Part shown: one piece after another, positions 34,269-45,308 of the stretch
How the letters are laid out: every line of letters begins with the position of its first letter
Position numbering within the stretch: the stretch's first letter is position 1
Source: Silene conica
Taxonomy: Eukaryota > Streptophyta > Magnoliopsida > Caryophyllales > Caryophyllaceae
NCBI GenBank assembly: GCA_029255685.2
Contig: CM055312.2
Location: 53,416,202-53,480,201, forward strand
DNA: 64,000 bases
Direction: 5' to 3'
Made by a program: the position numbers and the translations under genes
The notes under the pieces: model-generated
The model's database searches: none
What the model was told of the DNA's origin: nothing
The model's input: the letters and a program-made list of their open reading frames with translations, nothing else

Positions 34269-37200
34269 TTAGGAATAGTAGCGTTTCAGAAACTTTCCAT
34301 TGATTGGGCCTACGTGAACACCGTCTTTATCCACGATTTTGTAGGCACCATTTGTGTAGACCTCCTTCACGACGTATGGACCATCCCACTTAGAGGTGAA
34401 TTTACCTACTGGCTTATGAGAGGTGATAATTGGCCTTCGTACCGCAAGTACCATGTCCCCTACTTGAAAAGAACGAGGGCGCACCTTTTTGTTGAATGCG
34501 CGTGACATCCTTGCTTGGTAGCATTGGAGTTTTTGTTGAGCCTCTAATCTTTTTTCATCGAGAGCTTCTAACTCCGCCAACCGCAACTTGTCATTTTCAT
34601 CTTCCGTGAGTCCCTCCTGAATAGCAATGCGTAAGGAGGGGATTTGCAACTCCAATGGTAACACGGCTTCCACTCCATATACCAACGCATACGGTGTTGC
34701 TTGAGTAGGTGTTTTGTATGTGGTACGATACGCCCATAATGTTTCACCAATTCTTTCATGCCAGTCTCGCTTGGACTTCGCTACTACTTTCCTCAACAAG
34801 TTGCAAATGGTCTTATTGAAGGCTTCAGCCAAACCATTTGCAGGAGCGTTGTACATTGATGACCTGTATTGTTTGAAATTGAATTTCTCACTCAAACTTC
34901 TCATGAGATGGTTGAAGAATTGTTTCCCGTTGTCAGTTGTGATACGTTGCGGTACGCCATACCTGAAGATGATCTGTGTTCGAATGAAGTCCACAACATT
35001 TTCTTTTTTCACCTCTCGTAGTGTGATTGCTTCTGCCCATTTTGAGAAGTAGTCAGTACCTGCGAGAATGTATTCATGTCCATTGGATGCTTTTGGAACA
35101 AGAGGCCCCACAACGTCAAGTCCCCAAGCTTCAAAAGGCCATGAAGAAACAGTAGGGTGTAATGGCTCTGGAGGTTGGTGTATGAAATTTGCATAAAATT
35201 GACAAGGTTCACACTTTTTCGCGAAATCCAAGCAATCTTGTATCATGGTTGGCCAGTAATACCCCATTCTCTTTACACGGTCATGAAGTTTAGGCCCAGA
35301 TTGATGAGCACCACAAACGCCAGAATGAGCTTCGTGCATGGCTTCAGCAGCTTCGGTTTTGCTTAAACACCTCAACCATTGCCCTGAGAAAGAACGTCTA
35401 TAGAGCGTCCCTTTATAATGAATAAAATTTGGAGCGCGCCGACGTATTTCTACCTTGTGTCTGGGATCGTCAGGCAGTTTTTGGTGATCTAAGAAGTCAA
35501 TGATGGGTTGACGCCAGTCATCTTCATCAATTGTGTAGACGCATATCATGTTTGTTGCATCTACGTTCCCTTCTCCTTCAAGCAATGATACTGCCCAACG
35601 ATTGCAAACTGGAACTTGCATCGATTCTTCTGCCCCCAGTGCCAAAGTGGCTGCGAGATTAGCAAGCGCGTCAGCCAACTTATTGGCACTCCGCGGTACA
35701 TGACCAATTTTGATGGAGTCAAGTTGGTTGAGTAATTGCAATGCTCGTCGATGATAAGGAATCAAGTCTTCCTTCTTCACTTCGTATTCATCGAGTACTT
35801 GGCTTATCACCAGCTGCGAGTCACCATAGATGTCCATATCTCTGACGCCTATTTCAATCGCCATTTGGAGACCAAGTATGAAAGCTTGGTATTCAGCCAT
35901 ATTATTTGTGCACAACTGGGTGAGCGTAAAGGCATATGGCATGAGATGATTTTGTGGAGTTACGAATACAACTCCAGCTCCAGCGCCATCTTGTCTTGCA
36001 GCACCATCGAAGTACATTTGCCATGGAGGTAGAACATCCACGTAGAAGATGTCTTCTCCTGGGAGGTCATCTGAAATTTCCCACTCAGCTGGTACTGGAT
36101 GATCCGCAAAGAAATCGGCGATAGCTTGACCCTTCACTGCCTTTTGGGGCACGAACACCAAGTCATATTGCTTAAGTAGCATTGCCCATTTCGCGAGCCT
36201 CCCAGATAAGACTGGTCTTGAGAGTATATATTTGATTGGGTCAGCTTTTGAGACTATGTGTATCGTATGTGCCTGCATGTAATGCCTTAACTTCTGGATG
36301 GCAAACACCAAGGCGAGACATATCTTCTCAATTGGAGAATAATTCAATTCAGCTCCAACTAGAGTGCGACTCAAGTAGTATAGTGCCCTTTCCTTGCGGT
36401 CTTCAATCTCTTGGGCACACATTGCCCCCAGGGAACGTTCTTGCGCTGCAATATAAAGTACAAGTGGCTTTCCTGGAATTGGTGCCCCCAACACTGGCGC
36501 ACTGGCTAGGTACTTCTTAATGCTATTGAAAGCATTTCTGCACTTTTCATCCCACTGAAATGGAGCATCCTTCTTCATAAGATGGCTGAATGGTTGACAA
36601 CGTCCGGCTAGATTAGAGATAAACCTTCGAATGTATGCCAAGCGTCCTTGCAACCCTCGTAGCTCCTTCAACGTTTTTGGCTCTGGCATTTCATTGATGG
36701 CTTTGATTTTCGTTTGCTCAATCTCAATACCTCTATGTCTAACTACGAAGCCCAAGAACTTCCCAGATGTGACACCGAACGCACATTTGAGTGGATTCAT
36801 CTTGAGTTGATATTTTCTAAGTCTTTCGAAGACAGCCTGAAGGTCTTTGATGTGGTCTTCTCTTTTCTTTGATTTAACCACCACGTCATCAACATAGCAC
36901 TCTATTGTTTTATGCAGCATGTCATCGAAAATCTTTTGCATCGCGCGTTGGTATGTAGCGCCAGCATTCTTCAATCCAAATGGCATGACCGTGTAGCAGA
37001 AGATCCCTTTTGGGGTTCGAAAACCTGTTGCTTCTTGGTCTTCAGGAGCCATATGTATTTGATTGTAACCAGCAGTACAATCCATGAAGGAGAGTGCTTC
37101 GTGACCAGTGGTCGCATCAATCATCAACTCTGTGACTGGTAAAGGGAAGTCATCTTTCGGACATGCTTCATTAAGATCTCGAAAATCCACGCATATGCGT

Positions 37201-37784
37201 AATTGTCCATTCTTCTTTCTGACAGGGACAATATTTGCGATCCAGGTAGGGTATGTGACTTCACGAATAAAACCCGCCTCTATGAGTTTATTTACTTCAT
37301 TTTCAATTTCAGGTACAAGCTCCGTCCTGAAACGACGGTGGGGCTGTTTCTTGGCACTGATGCTTTTCTTGATTGCTAGACGATGAACTGCAATGTTTGG
37401 GTTGAGTCCAGGCATCTCTTTGTAACTCCAAGCAAAGACATCTTTGTATTCGATCAACAACTTGTAGTATTCTTCCTCTTCTTCCTTAGTCAGTAGCGCA
37501 CTAACATAAATAGGGCGAGGATCTTCAACAGTTCCCAAGTTGAGTTCTTTGAGTTCATCCACAGTCGATTGCCCCCCGTCTTCAAGTGTTTCAGGAGCCT
37601 CGTCAGCTTCAACTTTTTTATCCACATCAGGCATCTCTTCTACTGTGATGTGATATGATGACGTGACATTTTCGAAATCCTTTGGTGCATTTGGACTGAG
37701 TGACTTGAAGATGAAGAAACAAGCTCTTCTACGTCCTTTGACTGGCCCGTGAGAACTAGTACACGCCTCCTTACTTTGAGTGGT
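34269..37784 (-). CDS. pol: Element E pol: RT, two RNase H domains, integrase
   Basis: Open from 37784 (no stop) to 34269; the first Met is at 37634. Residues are counted from that Met. RT spans about 95-300 with DFRDLNEACPK and YVDD at 247-250. The first RNase H (about 390-510) has lost catalytic Asp residues (YIAAQERSLG). A second RNase H at about 538-665 has the full set: D543, E581, D605, D654. The integrase zinc region (HSG...H...CEPC) precedes the DDE residues in GLDVVGP, TTDNGKQF and GLAEAF. The frame is intact. It overlaps the upstream gag-protease frame by 145 nt in the -1 frame, and the coding-like stretch PNAPKDFENVTSS lies upstream of Met 37634. Expression therefore likely needs -1 frameshifting or is already broken. 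Confidence 0.93.
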   Translation of the reverse strand, partial: TTQSKEACTSSHGPVKGRRRACFFIFKSLSPNAPKDFENVTSSYHITVEEMPDVDKKVEADEAPETLEDGGQSTVDELKELNLGTVEDPRPIYVSALLTKEEEEEYYKLLIEYKDVFAWSYKEMPGLNPNIAVHRLAIKKSISAKKQPHRRFRTELVPEIENEVNKLIEAGFIREVTYPTWIANIVPVRKKNGQLRICVDFRDLNEACPKDDFPLPVTELMIDATTGHEALSFMDCTAGYNQIHMAPEDQEATGFRTPKGIFCYTVMPFGLKNAGATYQRAMQKIFDDMLHKTIECYVDDVVVKSKKREDHIKDLQAVFERLRKYQLKMNPLKCAFGVTSGKFLGFVVRHRGIEIEQTKIKAINEMPEPKTLKELRGLQGRLAYIRRFISNLAGRCQPFSHLMKKDAPFQWDEKCRNAFNSIKKYLASAPVLGAPIPGKPLVLYIAAQERSLGAMCAQEIEDRKERALYYLSRTLVGAELNYSPIEKICLALVFAIQKLRHYMQAHTIHIVSKADPIKYILSRPVLSGRLAKWAMLLKQYDLVFVPQKAVKGQAIADFFADHPVPAEWEISDDLPGEDIFYVDVLPPWQMYFDGAARQDGAGAGVVFVTPQNHLMPYAFTLTQLCTNNMAEYQAFILGLQMAIEIGVRDMDIYGDSQLVISQVLDEYEVKKEDLIPYHRRALQLLNQLDSIKIGHVPRSANKLADALANLAATLALGAEESMQVPVCNRWAVSLLEGEGNVDATNMICVYTIDEDDWRQPIIDFLDHQKLPDDPRHKVEIRRRAPNFIHYKGTLYRRSFSGQWLRCLSKTEAAEAMHEAHSGVCGAHQSGPKLHDRVKRMGYYWPTMIQDCLDFAKKCEPCQFYANFIHQPPEPLHPTVSSWPFEAWGLDVVGPLVPKASNGHEYILAGTDYFSKWAEAITLREVKKENVVDFIRTQIIFRYGVPQRITTDNGKQFFNHLMRSLSEKFNFKQYRSSMYNAPANGLAEAFNKTICNLLRKVVAKSKRDWHERIGETLWAYRTTYKTPTQATPYALVYGVEAVLPLELQIPSLRIAIQEGLTEDENDKLRLAELEALDEKRLEAQQKLQCYQARMSRAFNKKVRPRSFQVGDMVLAVRRPIITSHKPVGKFTSKWDGPYVVKEVYTNGAYKIVDKDGVHVGPINGKFLKRYYS

Positions 37785-40700
37785 TCATGTTGTATGATAT
37801 CCACTACTTGCATACGTTTCATGCGAGATGGTACCGCGCTTCTCAGGTCATCACTTGATCTTATTTCTTCTTCAACTTGTTTCGCAGGAGTTGAGAAAGA
37901 ACGTTTGTCACCACAACTCTTCTTGGGATCTCCTAGTCGATTGAAGACTGTTTTTGATGGATTGCCCAAGCGATCATGTATTGTACTCTTCTTGTTTATG
38001 CATAGCGAAGGCACTTGTGTTTTGACTTCACTTTTATCTTGATTGCCAAGCCTAGCAAAGACTGAGGTGCGTTTAGTTGAAACACTTGGTCTTCCCAACC
38101 TTGTAAATACAGAAGAATGTGACTTTTTTGCAGGTGGACTTATACGATCGAAGACTGAAGATGAATGTGCCTTTTCTCCTTCTTGTTCATCTTCTGCAAC
38201 CTCTTCCACTGTGATATGCTGAGAAGATGTACTAGCGCCTCTTCTGCGAGCACCAATCTTCACAGGTGCAGGAGACTCATATCCTAACCCAGGCTTGGAT
38301 GCTATGAAAATCCCCTCTTGCTTGAAGAACTCTTGCTGCGCCTTATTGAGGCCATATGGCTCCACTTTTATAACCTTCCCAAGGGGAGTCGGATTTGTGA
38401 AGTCATAACCAGCCTTTGCAAGTAGCTTGTATGCATTAGGATCAAATATCCCTTTGTTTTCCTCACTTGAAGGTTGACTGGATGAATGGACAAAACCCGT
38501 AGGAGGTGGTTTCACAACCTTTGTTTGGGATGAACTTGTCAGAGGTATAGTAACTTTTGCGACCCATTCTTGCTTGATCGTCTGACTTGACTTATTTTTG
38601 TCCTTAGGTTCTGTCTTTGACGTTGGACATTCTGCGAAAGGACTCTCCCCATCTTTGCGCCGAGACTTTGGGATGTAGCGTAGTACTAGCGGCGCGACCT
38701 TCTGCGTCATCTCTTCTTTCTTCGATGACGCGATATGAGTGGTTACCTTGCTTGCCTCTGCCTTGACATCAACTTCTTTAGCAGGATTTGGGGTTGCATT
38801 TTCCGTGACGATGGTTTTTTCTCGCTTGCCCCCTTTTCCTGTTGAAGAGATGGTGGTTGGCATGAACTCACTGGACGTACCGTTTTCTTCAAAGAATTTT
38901 GCATCAGCGAAAAAGGCATCGACTTTGGAGAAAGGTTTTGCATCTCCATCTATCTTTCTCTCACCGCCGCGGTAATACTTCAAGCATTGATGAAGGGTTG
39001 AGGCGACGACTCCATTTTCATGTTTCCAAGGTCGTCCTAATAACAATTTGAATGATGTCTTGGTGTCGATGACGTGGAACAATGTGTCGGAAGACAAGTC
39101 ACCCATGCTAAGGTTTACTCGGATCATTCCAACTGCGCGCTCACCATTTAAGTTGAAACCATGAATCATTGTTCGACTATTTGATAGTTCATCCATCGTG
39201 ATCCCCAACTCTTGCATGGTCGCCTTTGGCATGAGGTTGACTCCTGAACCTCCATCGATCAAGATACGCTTGACTTTATGCCCCCGGATGTACCCTGACA
39301 CATAAAGAGGCCTATTGTGAAGTGTAGACCCAAGAAGCAAATCTTCATCTGAAAAACTCAAAGCTGCGTTGCAGGAGAAACATCCAGTTGATTGCTCGGT
39401 GGGCTCAACCTTTTCTTTCATCTTGCCCGCATACAACTCTGGTTTCTCGAGTCCTTGAAGTATCAATTGACGTTTCTCTTTAGGCAAATGAAATATTTCT
39501 TTCCATCCCATGTTTGCAGGGAGGCCATCTAGAGCATTCATCACTTCATCATCCTTTTGAGGGTGAGGTTGCTGTGTTGGCACTGCATCATCCGCCTCTC
39601 CTTCCTTTATATTTTCTTCATTACCACCTTCAATTGCTGAGGTAGTGCATACGGTAACTTTGTTCAAGAAATCTCGTGGAAAGAATTCCTCTAAGGTAAT
39701 ATGCCTTAGTGGTTCTTGCTCTAACACATCTGCAGGCAAGACATTTGGTCTGACCACGGTTCTAGGCTTTTTCTTGCCTCTTGGTTTGCGAGGCTTTTTA
39801 TTCTTTGGCTTGCTTCGCCGACGCTGTATGTGTTGAACTGTTTGTTTCACTTGTTTTCTTGGCTTCCTGCGAGTCACCAAGGTCCAACCTTCATCACCGT
39901 CATCTTCATCTTTATTTCCCTCACCCTTATCTTGAGGAGTTGACCTTGTTATTGGAGGTAATGACGACGTTGACCTTTGGATCCGTAACGCCGTAGGCTC
40001 AAAACTTCCAAATTGTAACGTATGCAAAAACCATCCTTGATGCATAGTTGGCTCTTCAGGCTCCTCCAGAACCGCAGTAGTTTGATTTGTGGAAACTGTT
40101 TCATCCAAGTCAAGAATGATCTTCCCTTCCTTGGAGAGTTGCATGATCTTTTCCTTAAGTGTTATACACTTTTCAAGGGGATGACCCAACAACCTATGGT
40201 AGCGACAATAATTGGGATCTCCTGTCTTGTTTGCTTGCTCAGGGCGCTTGGACTCTGGCAATTGTATAACCCTTTTCTCTAAAAGGTCATCTAGCATTCC
40301 TGACAAGTCAGAGTCTGGGAATGGGTACTTCTTTGCTTGCAACTCCTCCAAGGTAGGCTTCTCTCGTTGGTAGTTGTAAGCAAACTTCTCTTTCTTCTTC
40401 TCATACTTGGGCTTGGATGAGATCTTTACTGGCGCGCTGCTGGTTTCGACGGCCATCGTTTCCTTTGTAGATGATCTAGAGCTCTTATCAGTTTTCTTGA
40501 ACTCCTTCTTTTCACCTGTGGCCTTGGACGACGTTGATCGAGACTTGTCACGTCCTTTGATTGTAATCTCCATATCATGAGCGCGGGTTGCCAGTTCTTG
40601 AAAACTTCTTGGCCTGATCCCCTTCAAGATGTAGAGAATATCCCAGCTCATCCCATTGATGCACATCTCAACTGCCGAGGTCTCACTTAAGCGATCCTTG

Positions 40701-41777
40701 CATTCCAGACTCAGCGCACGCCACCTGTTGATGTAGTCTACGACAGGTTCATCTTCCCATTGGGTTGTATTTGTCAACTCACTCATGCTGACGATACGTC
40801 TGGTACTGTAGAATCTGTTGAGGAACTCATCTTCCATGCGACCCCAGCTGTCAATTGACTCAGAATCCAGATCCGTATACCAGTCAAACGCAAGTCCTTT
40901 GAGGGAGCGCACAAACTGCTTTACCAAGCAATCACCTTCAGTTCCGGCGTTGCTGCATGTCTCGACGAAGTGAGCAATGTGTTGTTTCGGATTTCCCTTC
41001 CCGTCGAACTGTTGAAACTTTGGAGGTTGATAGCCTGAAGGCATGCGCAAACCGTCAATCCTCTTGGTATAAGGCTTGATGTAACGTCCATTGCTTGCTG
41101 AGCTGTTGTCTAGCTGACTCTTGATGGTCCTTGCTATTAGCTCCTGAAGCTTTTCCTAAGTGAAGGCGCCGGCTTCATTAGTTGGCTTTCCACCGTCTTC
41201 CTTGCCAACATCTTTGTCGCTGTCATCCTCCTCCTCAGTGTCAGCATATTCGCTCTCAGCCATATTCGCTCTCAGCCTTCTTGTCACGGAGCGCCACCAC
41301 CTCTTTTTGGAGCTCGTCAATCTTCTTGTTCTTCTCCTCGTTCTCCTTTAACACCCTTTCAAGGAGCGCGTTCATATTCTGGACTTGTTCCTCAAGGGTA
41401 GCACCATTGATCACCATAACTGAAGCAGCGTCAGGAGTTGAGACTTCTTTCTTCTTTGGCGACTTCTTTGGGTTGCCAGGAGATGCCTTCTTGACGCTAA
41501 CACTCTTAGTCACTTCACGCGAAGGAGAGGAGGCAGTCAGGAGCGCTGTAGCAGCAGCAGCTATGGAGGCGACAGAGATCTTGCGCGGCCTAGTTGGGAC
41601 GTGAGCAGAGCGTAGACTGGCAGCAGCAGCATTGAGAGCAGCCTTCTTCACCCTTCCTCTTGTAGAGATGCCAACTGACTGTTGAGCTGGAGAGGTAGCA
41701 GCAACAGGAGTACTTTGCAGGATATCTGCGTAGGTCCTCTTGGATGCGCTGGAGGAGATGCTTTGCTTGGTAGACAT
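37640..41777 (-). pseudogene. gag: Element E gag-protease with 16-bp duplication and one stop
   Basis: The best start is the ATG at 41777, after the LTR and leader (MSTKQSISSSASK). An Ala/Ser/Lys-rich N-terminus is followed by a coiled coil (LEEQVQNMNALLERVLKEN). A perfect 16-bp tandem duplication at 41244-41275 shifts the frame. In the corrected frame a TAG lies at 41156-41158. From 41050 the frame is open for 1136 residues: retrotransposon capsid at about 10-150, zinc knuckle C-X2-H-X4-H-X4-C at 282-295 (His in place of the second Cys, as in Tat elements), a basic region near 395-430, and the protease IDGGSG at about 598-603. It ends TAG at 37640-37642. Gag makes the particle and the protease matures it. 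Confidence 0.88.
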
Positions 41778-41833
41778 CTTCTTGTTGTGGTAGACTTGAG
41801 TAAAACGGCAGTAGAGATGAGAGGTAGAGATTT

Positions 41834-41850
41834 TCACGTCGGGTTCACCA
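41834..41850 (-). promoter_or_regulatory. Element E presumed primer binding site
   Basis: On the minus strand, TGGTGAACCCGACGTGA starts five bases after the 5' LTR end. The TGG start is as expected for the complement of a tRNA CCA end. I cannot match it confidently to a particular tRNA. Confidence 0.6.
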
Positions 41851-41855
41851 AAATT

Positions 41856-42518
41856 TGTAACAGCAGATTTTGTATCGCGATAACTGAAATACAAAACAAT
41901 GAAACAAATAAATTTTATTAATTTAAATATTAAAAGTACGTGTACAATCTCTGATGTATCCTCTGATTCTAGTATGCCGTGATAGGTTACGTGTACAGGG
42001 TACACGTGAGGGGTGCACTGTAGACAACTTTGATTACTCTACGCGTGCTGTGAATTTGATTTCTTGAGAGGGTCGCGATGACTTGAATCTCCCTTGAAGG
42101 TTTGAATTTGTGATTGAATCTTCAACGCAGGCGGCACGATTTGGTGTGCTTGTTGACTGCTTGCAATGACCTTGATAGAGAAAGCTTGGATGGATTTACA
42201 CCTTGTCTTCTCTGGCTTCTTTGCGATAATGAATTTTCAATCCTTCAAATGAATGAGGAGAGCTCCTTTTATAAAGTTTTGATTCTCCTTCTTGGACTTT
42301 GGTAGTCACAGGCCCATTTATGGGCTTGCTTGTGAACTTGGCCCAAATTTGCTTCTTTTGGGTTTAGAGATCCGGATAGCTTCTTTTGTAATCCGAATCG
42401 ACCCGTATTTCATTTAGTCGGGACAAAAATAATTAAATTAAGTTAAAATTTGGTATTAACTTAAAATAATTAATTTATTTTATTTATTCGGCACATTAAT
42501 AAATTTTCTGTGCCTACA
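41856..42518 (-). repeat. Element E 5' LTR
   Basis: 663 bp, essentially identical to 30697-31359. It is followed by the TSD AATAT at 42519-42523 and the rest of the D 5' LTR. Confidence 0.95.
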
Positions 42519-43344
42519 AATATGTTTATGAAACATTATTAGAGAATGAATTAATTTATATTAGAAATGTTCTAATACAAAATCTAATAATAATAATAGG
42601 ATTATTATTACATAATAATTAAGTTTAAATTAGTTAAACTTATTATGTCCATTTTAAAAGTGATAAAATGAACATGGTTGTTTATGTTTGGACAGTGTGA
42701 TGGACAATCACACTACCATTGCATTATACATTTCATATTAAGTTTGAATTTTATTATGATAAAATTATTTTAATATTTTGTAGAGAGCTTATGACATGTG
42801 GTGGTTTGGTGCCCATGCATAGGGCACCTCATTCCAACCGTCCAAACAAAAGAGAAAGAGGAGTGTATTGTACACTAGCTCATTTACATTTTTCATTCTT
42901 GTGCATGCATCTTTAGAGAGATTTTAGAGATTAATTTCTCATCTTTCTCTTTGGTTTTAGCCGTGTACCTCCTAGCTCAAAAGAACAATTTTACATTGTT
43001 TCTTGCTCTAAATTATTATAAGATAATAATAATTATAACTAGGTTATTTGTGTGAGATTCTAGTAAAATCAAACATAAATATTATTAGAGTGTGTCTTGG
43101 TGTTAACTCATTGGAGGTCTTCTAATTTGGGGACTAGGAGGATCATACCTAGATATTAAGCTCAAGAACAATCAAAGAAGGAGTCTTTGATTGTGCCCTT
43201 TTAGCCGAAATATTAATAATGTAAGGATCAATTTCTTCTTCTTGTGTTTCGGCCTTTATCTAGTTATGCATGCAATAAGATCTTATAGTTTATGAGATAA
43301 AATTAGTATGACTAAATTATTATATGAGTTTAAGAAACCCAACA
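42519..43344 (+). repeat. Element D 5' LTR, second part
   Basis: After the TSD copy, 42524-43344 matches 62119-62939 of the 3' LTR. It ends AAACCCAACA. It contains two perfect hairpins, TTAGAA/TTCTAA (42561-42575) and a 10-bp TAATAATAAT stem with loop AGG (42588-42610). They are placed like the AT-rich hairpin pairs of the A and C LTRs. Confidence 0.93.
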
Positions 43345-45004
43345 CAACTCTCAGAGCAAATGGTTGTTTGCATGCATAATCGGTGTTGTTTTTCCGAGTT
43401 ATTGTAACTTAAATAAAACTTCATATTTCGAATTATATGATAAATCACTCGAAATGTTTTGCATGTATATAAATCTGGTCCTAAAATGTTTTTAGGTTAT
43501 ATTGATAATTTGTGGAATTTAAAGTTGTTCATTTAAATTATTTTTAGTAATTTTAGACGATTTAATTGTTAAAATCGGAAAATTAAACTAAAAATAGATG
43601 GAAAAGGTTTCTGGCTGTGATCTTAATATATGATGTCACATGCATATTTTACAAATAGTGTGTAAAATTTTGTACAAAATGGAATTGTATTGCATGCATT
43701 ACGATTTATATGATAAATGGAGTAATATTGACATTTCGGTTAAAATTAAACATGTTATCGAAATAAGTTCGAGTATTTTAACCATAAAATTTGACATTGT
43801 GATTATTAATGTAATTTTTCAGAATGTTAAAATTTTCGAAATTCAAATTTAGAATTATTGTAATTTAATTTGAATTTTTTCATAATAGTTATGAGCTTAT
43901 TAAGACCAAAAATGACCAAATAAATTAATTTTGAATTAATTTTGACGAAATTAGTGTAGACTAATTTTTATCCTAAAATATGTTAGGAAAGTTGATTTTA
44001 ACGTAAATATGATTTATGTTGTAAATTATGCCATATTAAAAGTTAATTCGCAAATTCCATGAAACCGGATGAGTTATGACTAATAAAATGTATTAGGGCG
44101 ATTTGGCATTAAAATGAACATATTTAATTTTGATACTTTATATTATTTTGTATGAATGTCATTATTTTGTTATATAATTTTGAATTATGTAATTTACTTA
44201 GTATGACCTTAGATTATAATCGATATTTCCCGTAATGTAAGGGTCTATCGATTCGGTTGTAATTTAATGTGATCTCGTATCACTTTATTTTATTGTTTTA
44301 TTTTATTTTATAATGTATAAAATAGATAGAAAATTTGTAATTATTTGTAATTCCGGAGATCCTTGAAGACGGTGCCATTTCGGAAAGGAGTTCCGACCAA
44401 GATGGAGTTGCCCTTGGGATGCGTGCCACGGGTGAAGATCAAGGGACCAAGGAGTTGGTTTCCGAATTTGTAATTTATATTGTTTTCTATCTTAGGAAAG
44501 GCCATACTAGGTGTCTTAATATGTTTTGTATTTATTTTGTATGTTGCATGCATTGCCAAATCGCCATCAACTAAACATGCATTTCGAGTTTCGAGTCCCA
44601 CTCCGTGTCAATTATTTTGTCTATAATTCACCGACTTAGTTCACTTAAAGGGGATAGATAATAAATTGACAAGATCTCTTACGATATTTTAAAAATTGAG
44701 ACATAGCCATACCAAAAAGTAAAGAACCCGCGAAGGATCTTCTTCATAAGGGAGTAGGCTCGGCTAAACCGGGGTGCAAACCTTATTACGTTGGTGAAGT
44801 GGGGTAATATGATTACGTTCTAGAAATTTGGTCGATCTCAACGAAAGTATTCGAGCCACCGTAGTGGTAATAAGTTCGGGCTAAGATAAGAATTAATGTA
44901 ATTTTATCGACCGAGAGTTCTAAAAGTAGAATCGATTAAGGAGTTAATCTACCGAGTCATATTAATGAGGGATGTATCGGCTAAACCGTGCCCAAGTTAG
45001 TATG
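43345..45004 (+). other. Element D 5' leader, first part, with abnormal primer site
   Basis: It starts CAACTCTCAGAGC where TGGTATCAGAGC would be expected, so only the 3' seven bases of the initiator-Met primer site remain. Further on it aligns with the B leader (GAAGACGGTGCCATTTCGG near 44366, CACCGACTTAGTTCACTTAAA near 44627). There is no ORF I would support. It is interrupted by G after GTATG (45000-45004) and continues at 55093. Confidence 0.8.
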
Positions 45005-45298
45005 TGTAATAACCCGAATTTTTATTAAAAATAGTGGGTTAGTTATGATCAAGAGTTATCTTTTACTTCTTAAATAGTCGGTTCATAAGCTTGCGCGTAC
45101 TCGTTTTGTGGGGTGATTTTTGTACTACTGTGGGATTCGAGGTAGGGACCTAAACACCTAGTAGCAATGTATGTAGCATGGTGATGGTGTGGTTCGAACT
45201 TGGGACCTGTTGTCACCCTGCACTGGGCCTCGATTGGCGTGACAACAGGCCAAGCCCACACGGAAATTCAAACAACCAGCAGCTATGTCTCAGCCGCC

Positions 45299-45308
45299 TT
45301 ATATATAT
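45299..45308 (+). promoter_or_regulatory. Probable TATA box of the element G LTR
   Basis: TTATATATAT lies in an otherwise mixed-composition stretch about 295 bp into the LTR, and an identical copy is at 53001-53010. F has TATATTAG at the corresponding place (near 57903). The transcription start would fall about 30 bp downstream, which makes the R region start near 45335. This is inferred from position and sequence only. Confidence 0.5.

Larger units (their letters stand above)
30697..42518 (-). mobile_element. Element E: Tat/Ogre-type Ty3/gypsy retrotransposon, minus strand
   Basis: 11.8 kb. The LTRs of 663 bp at each end differ at one position that I can find (31040s against 42200s). The TSD AATAT is perfect (30692-30696, 42519-42523). 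On the minus strand the order is 5' LTR, primer-site region, gag-protease, RT, RNase H, second RNase H, integrase, a long 3' region, polypurine tract, 3' LTR. A second, archaeal-type RNase H after a degenerate first one marks the Tat lineage. It carries a frameshift and a stop in gag although it is the youngest insertion by LTR identity. Confidence 0.93.

Noticed and set aside
45190..45215. GGTTCGAAC-like box resembling a tRNA T-arm in the G LTRs
   Set aside because: No acceptor stem, D-arm or anticodon arm can be assembled around it. It is conserved LTR sequence.
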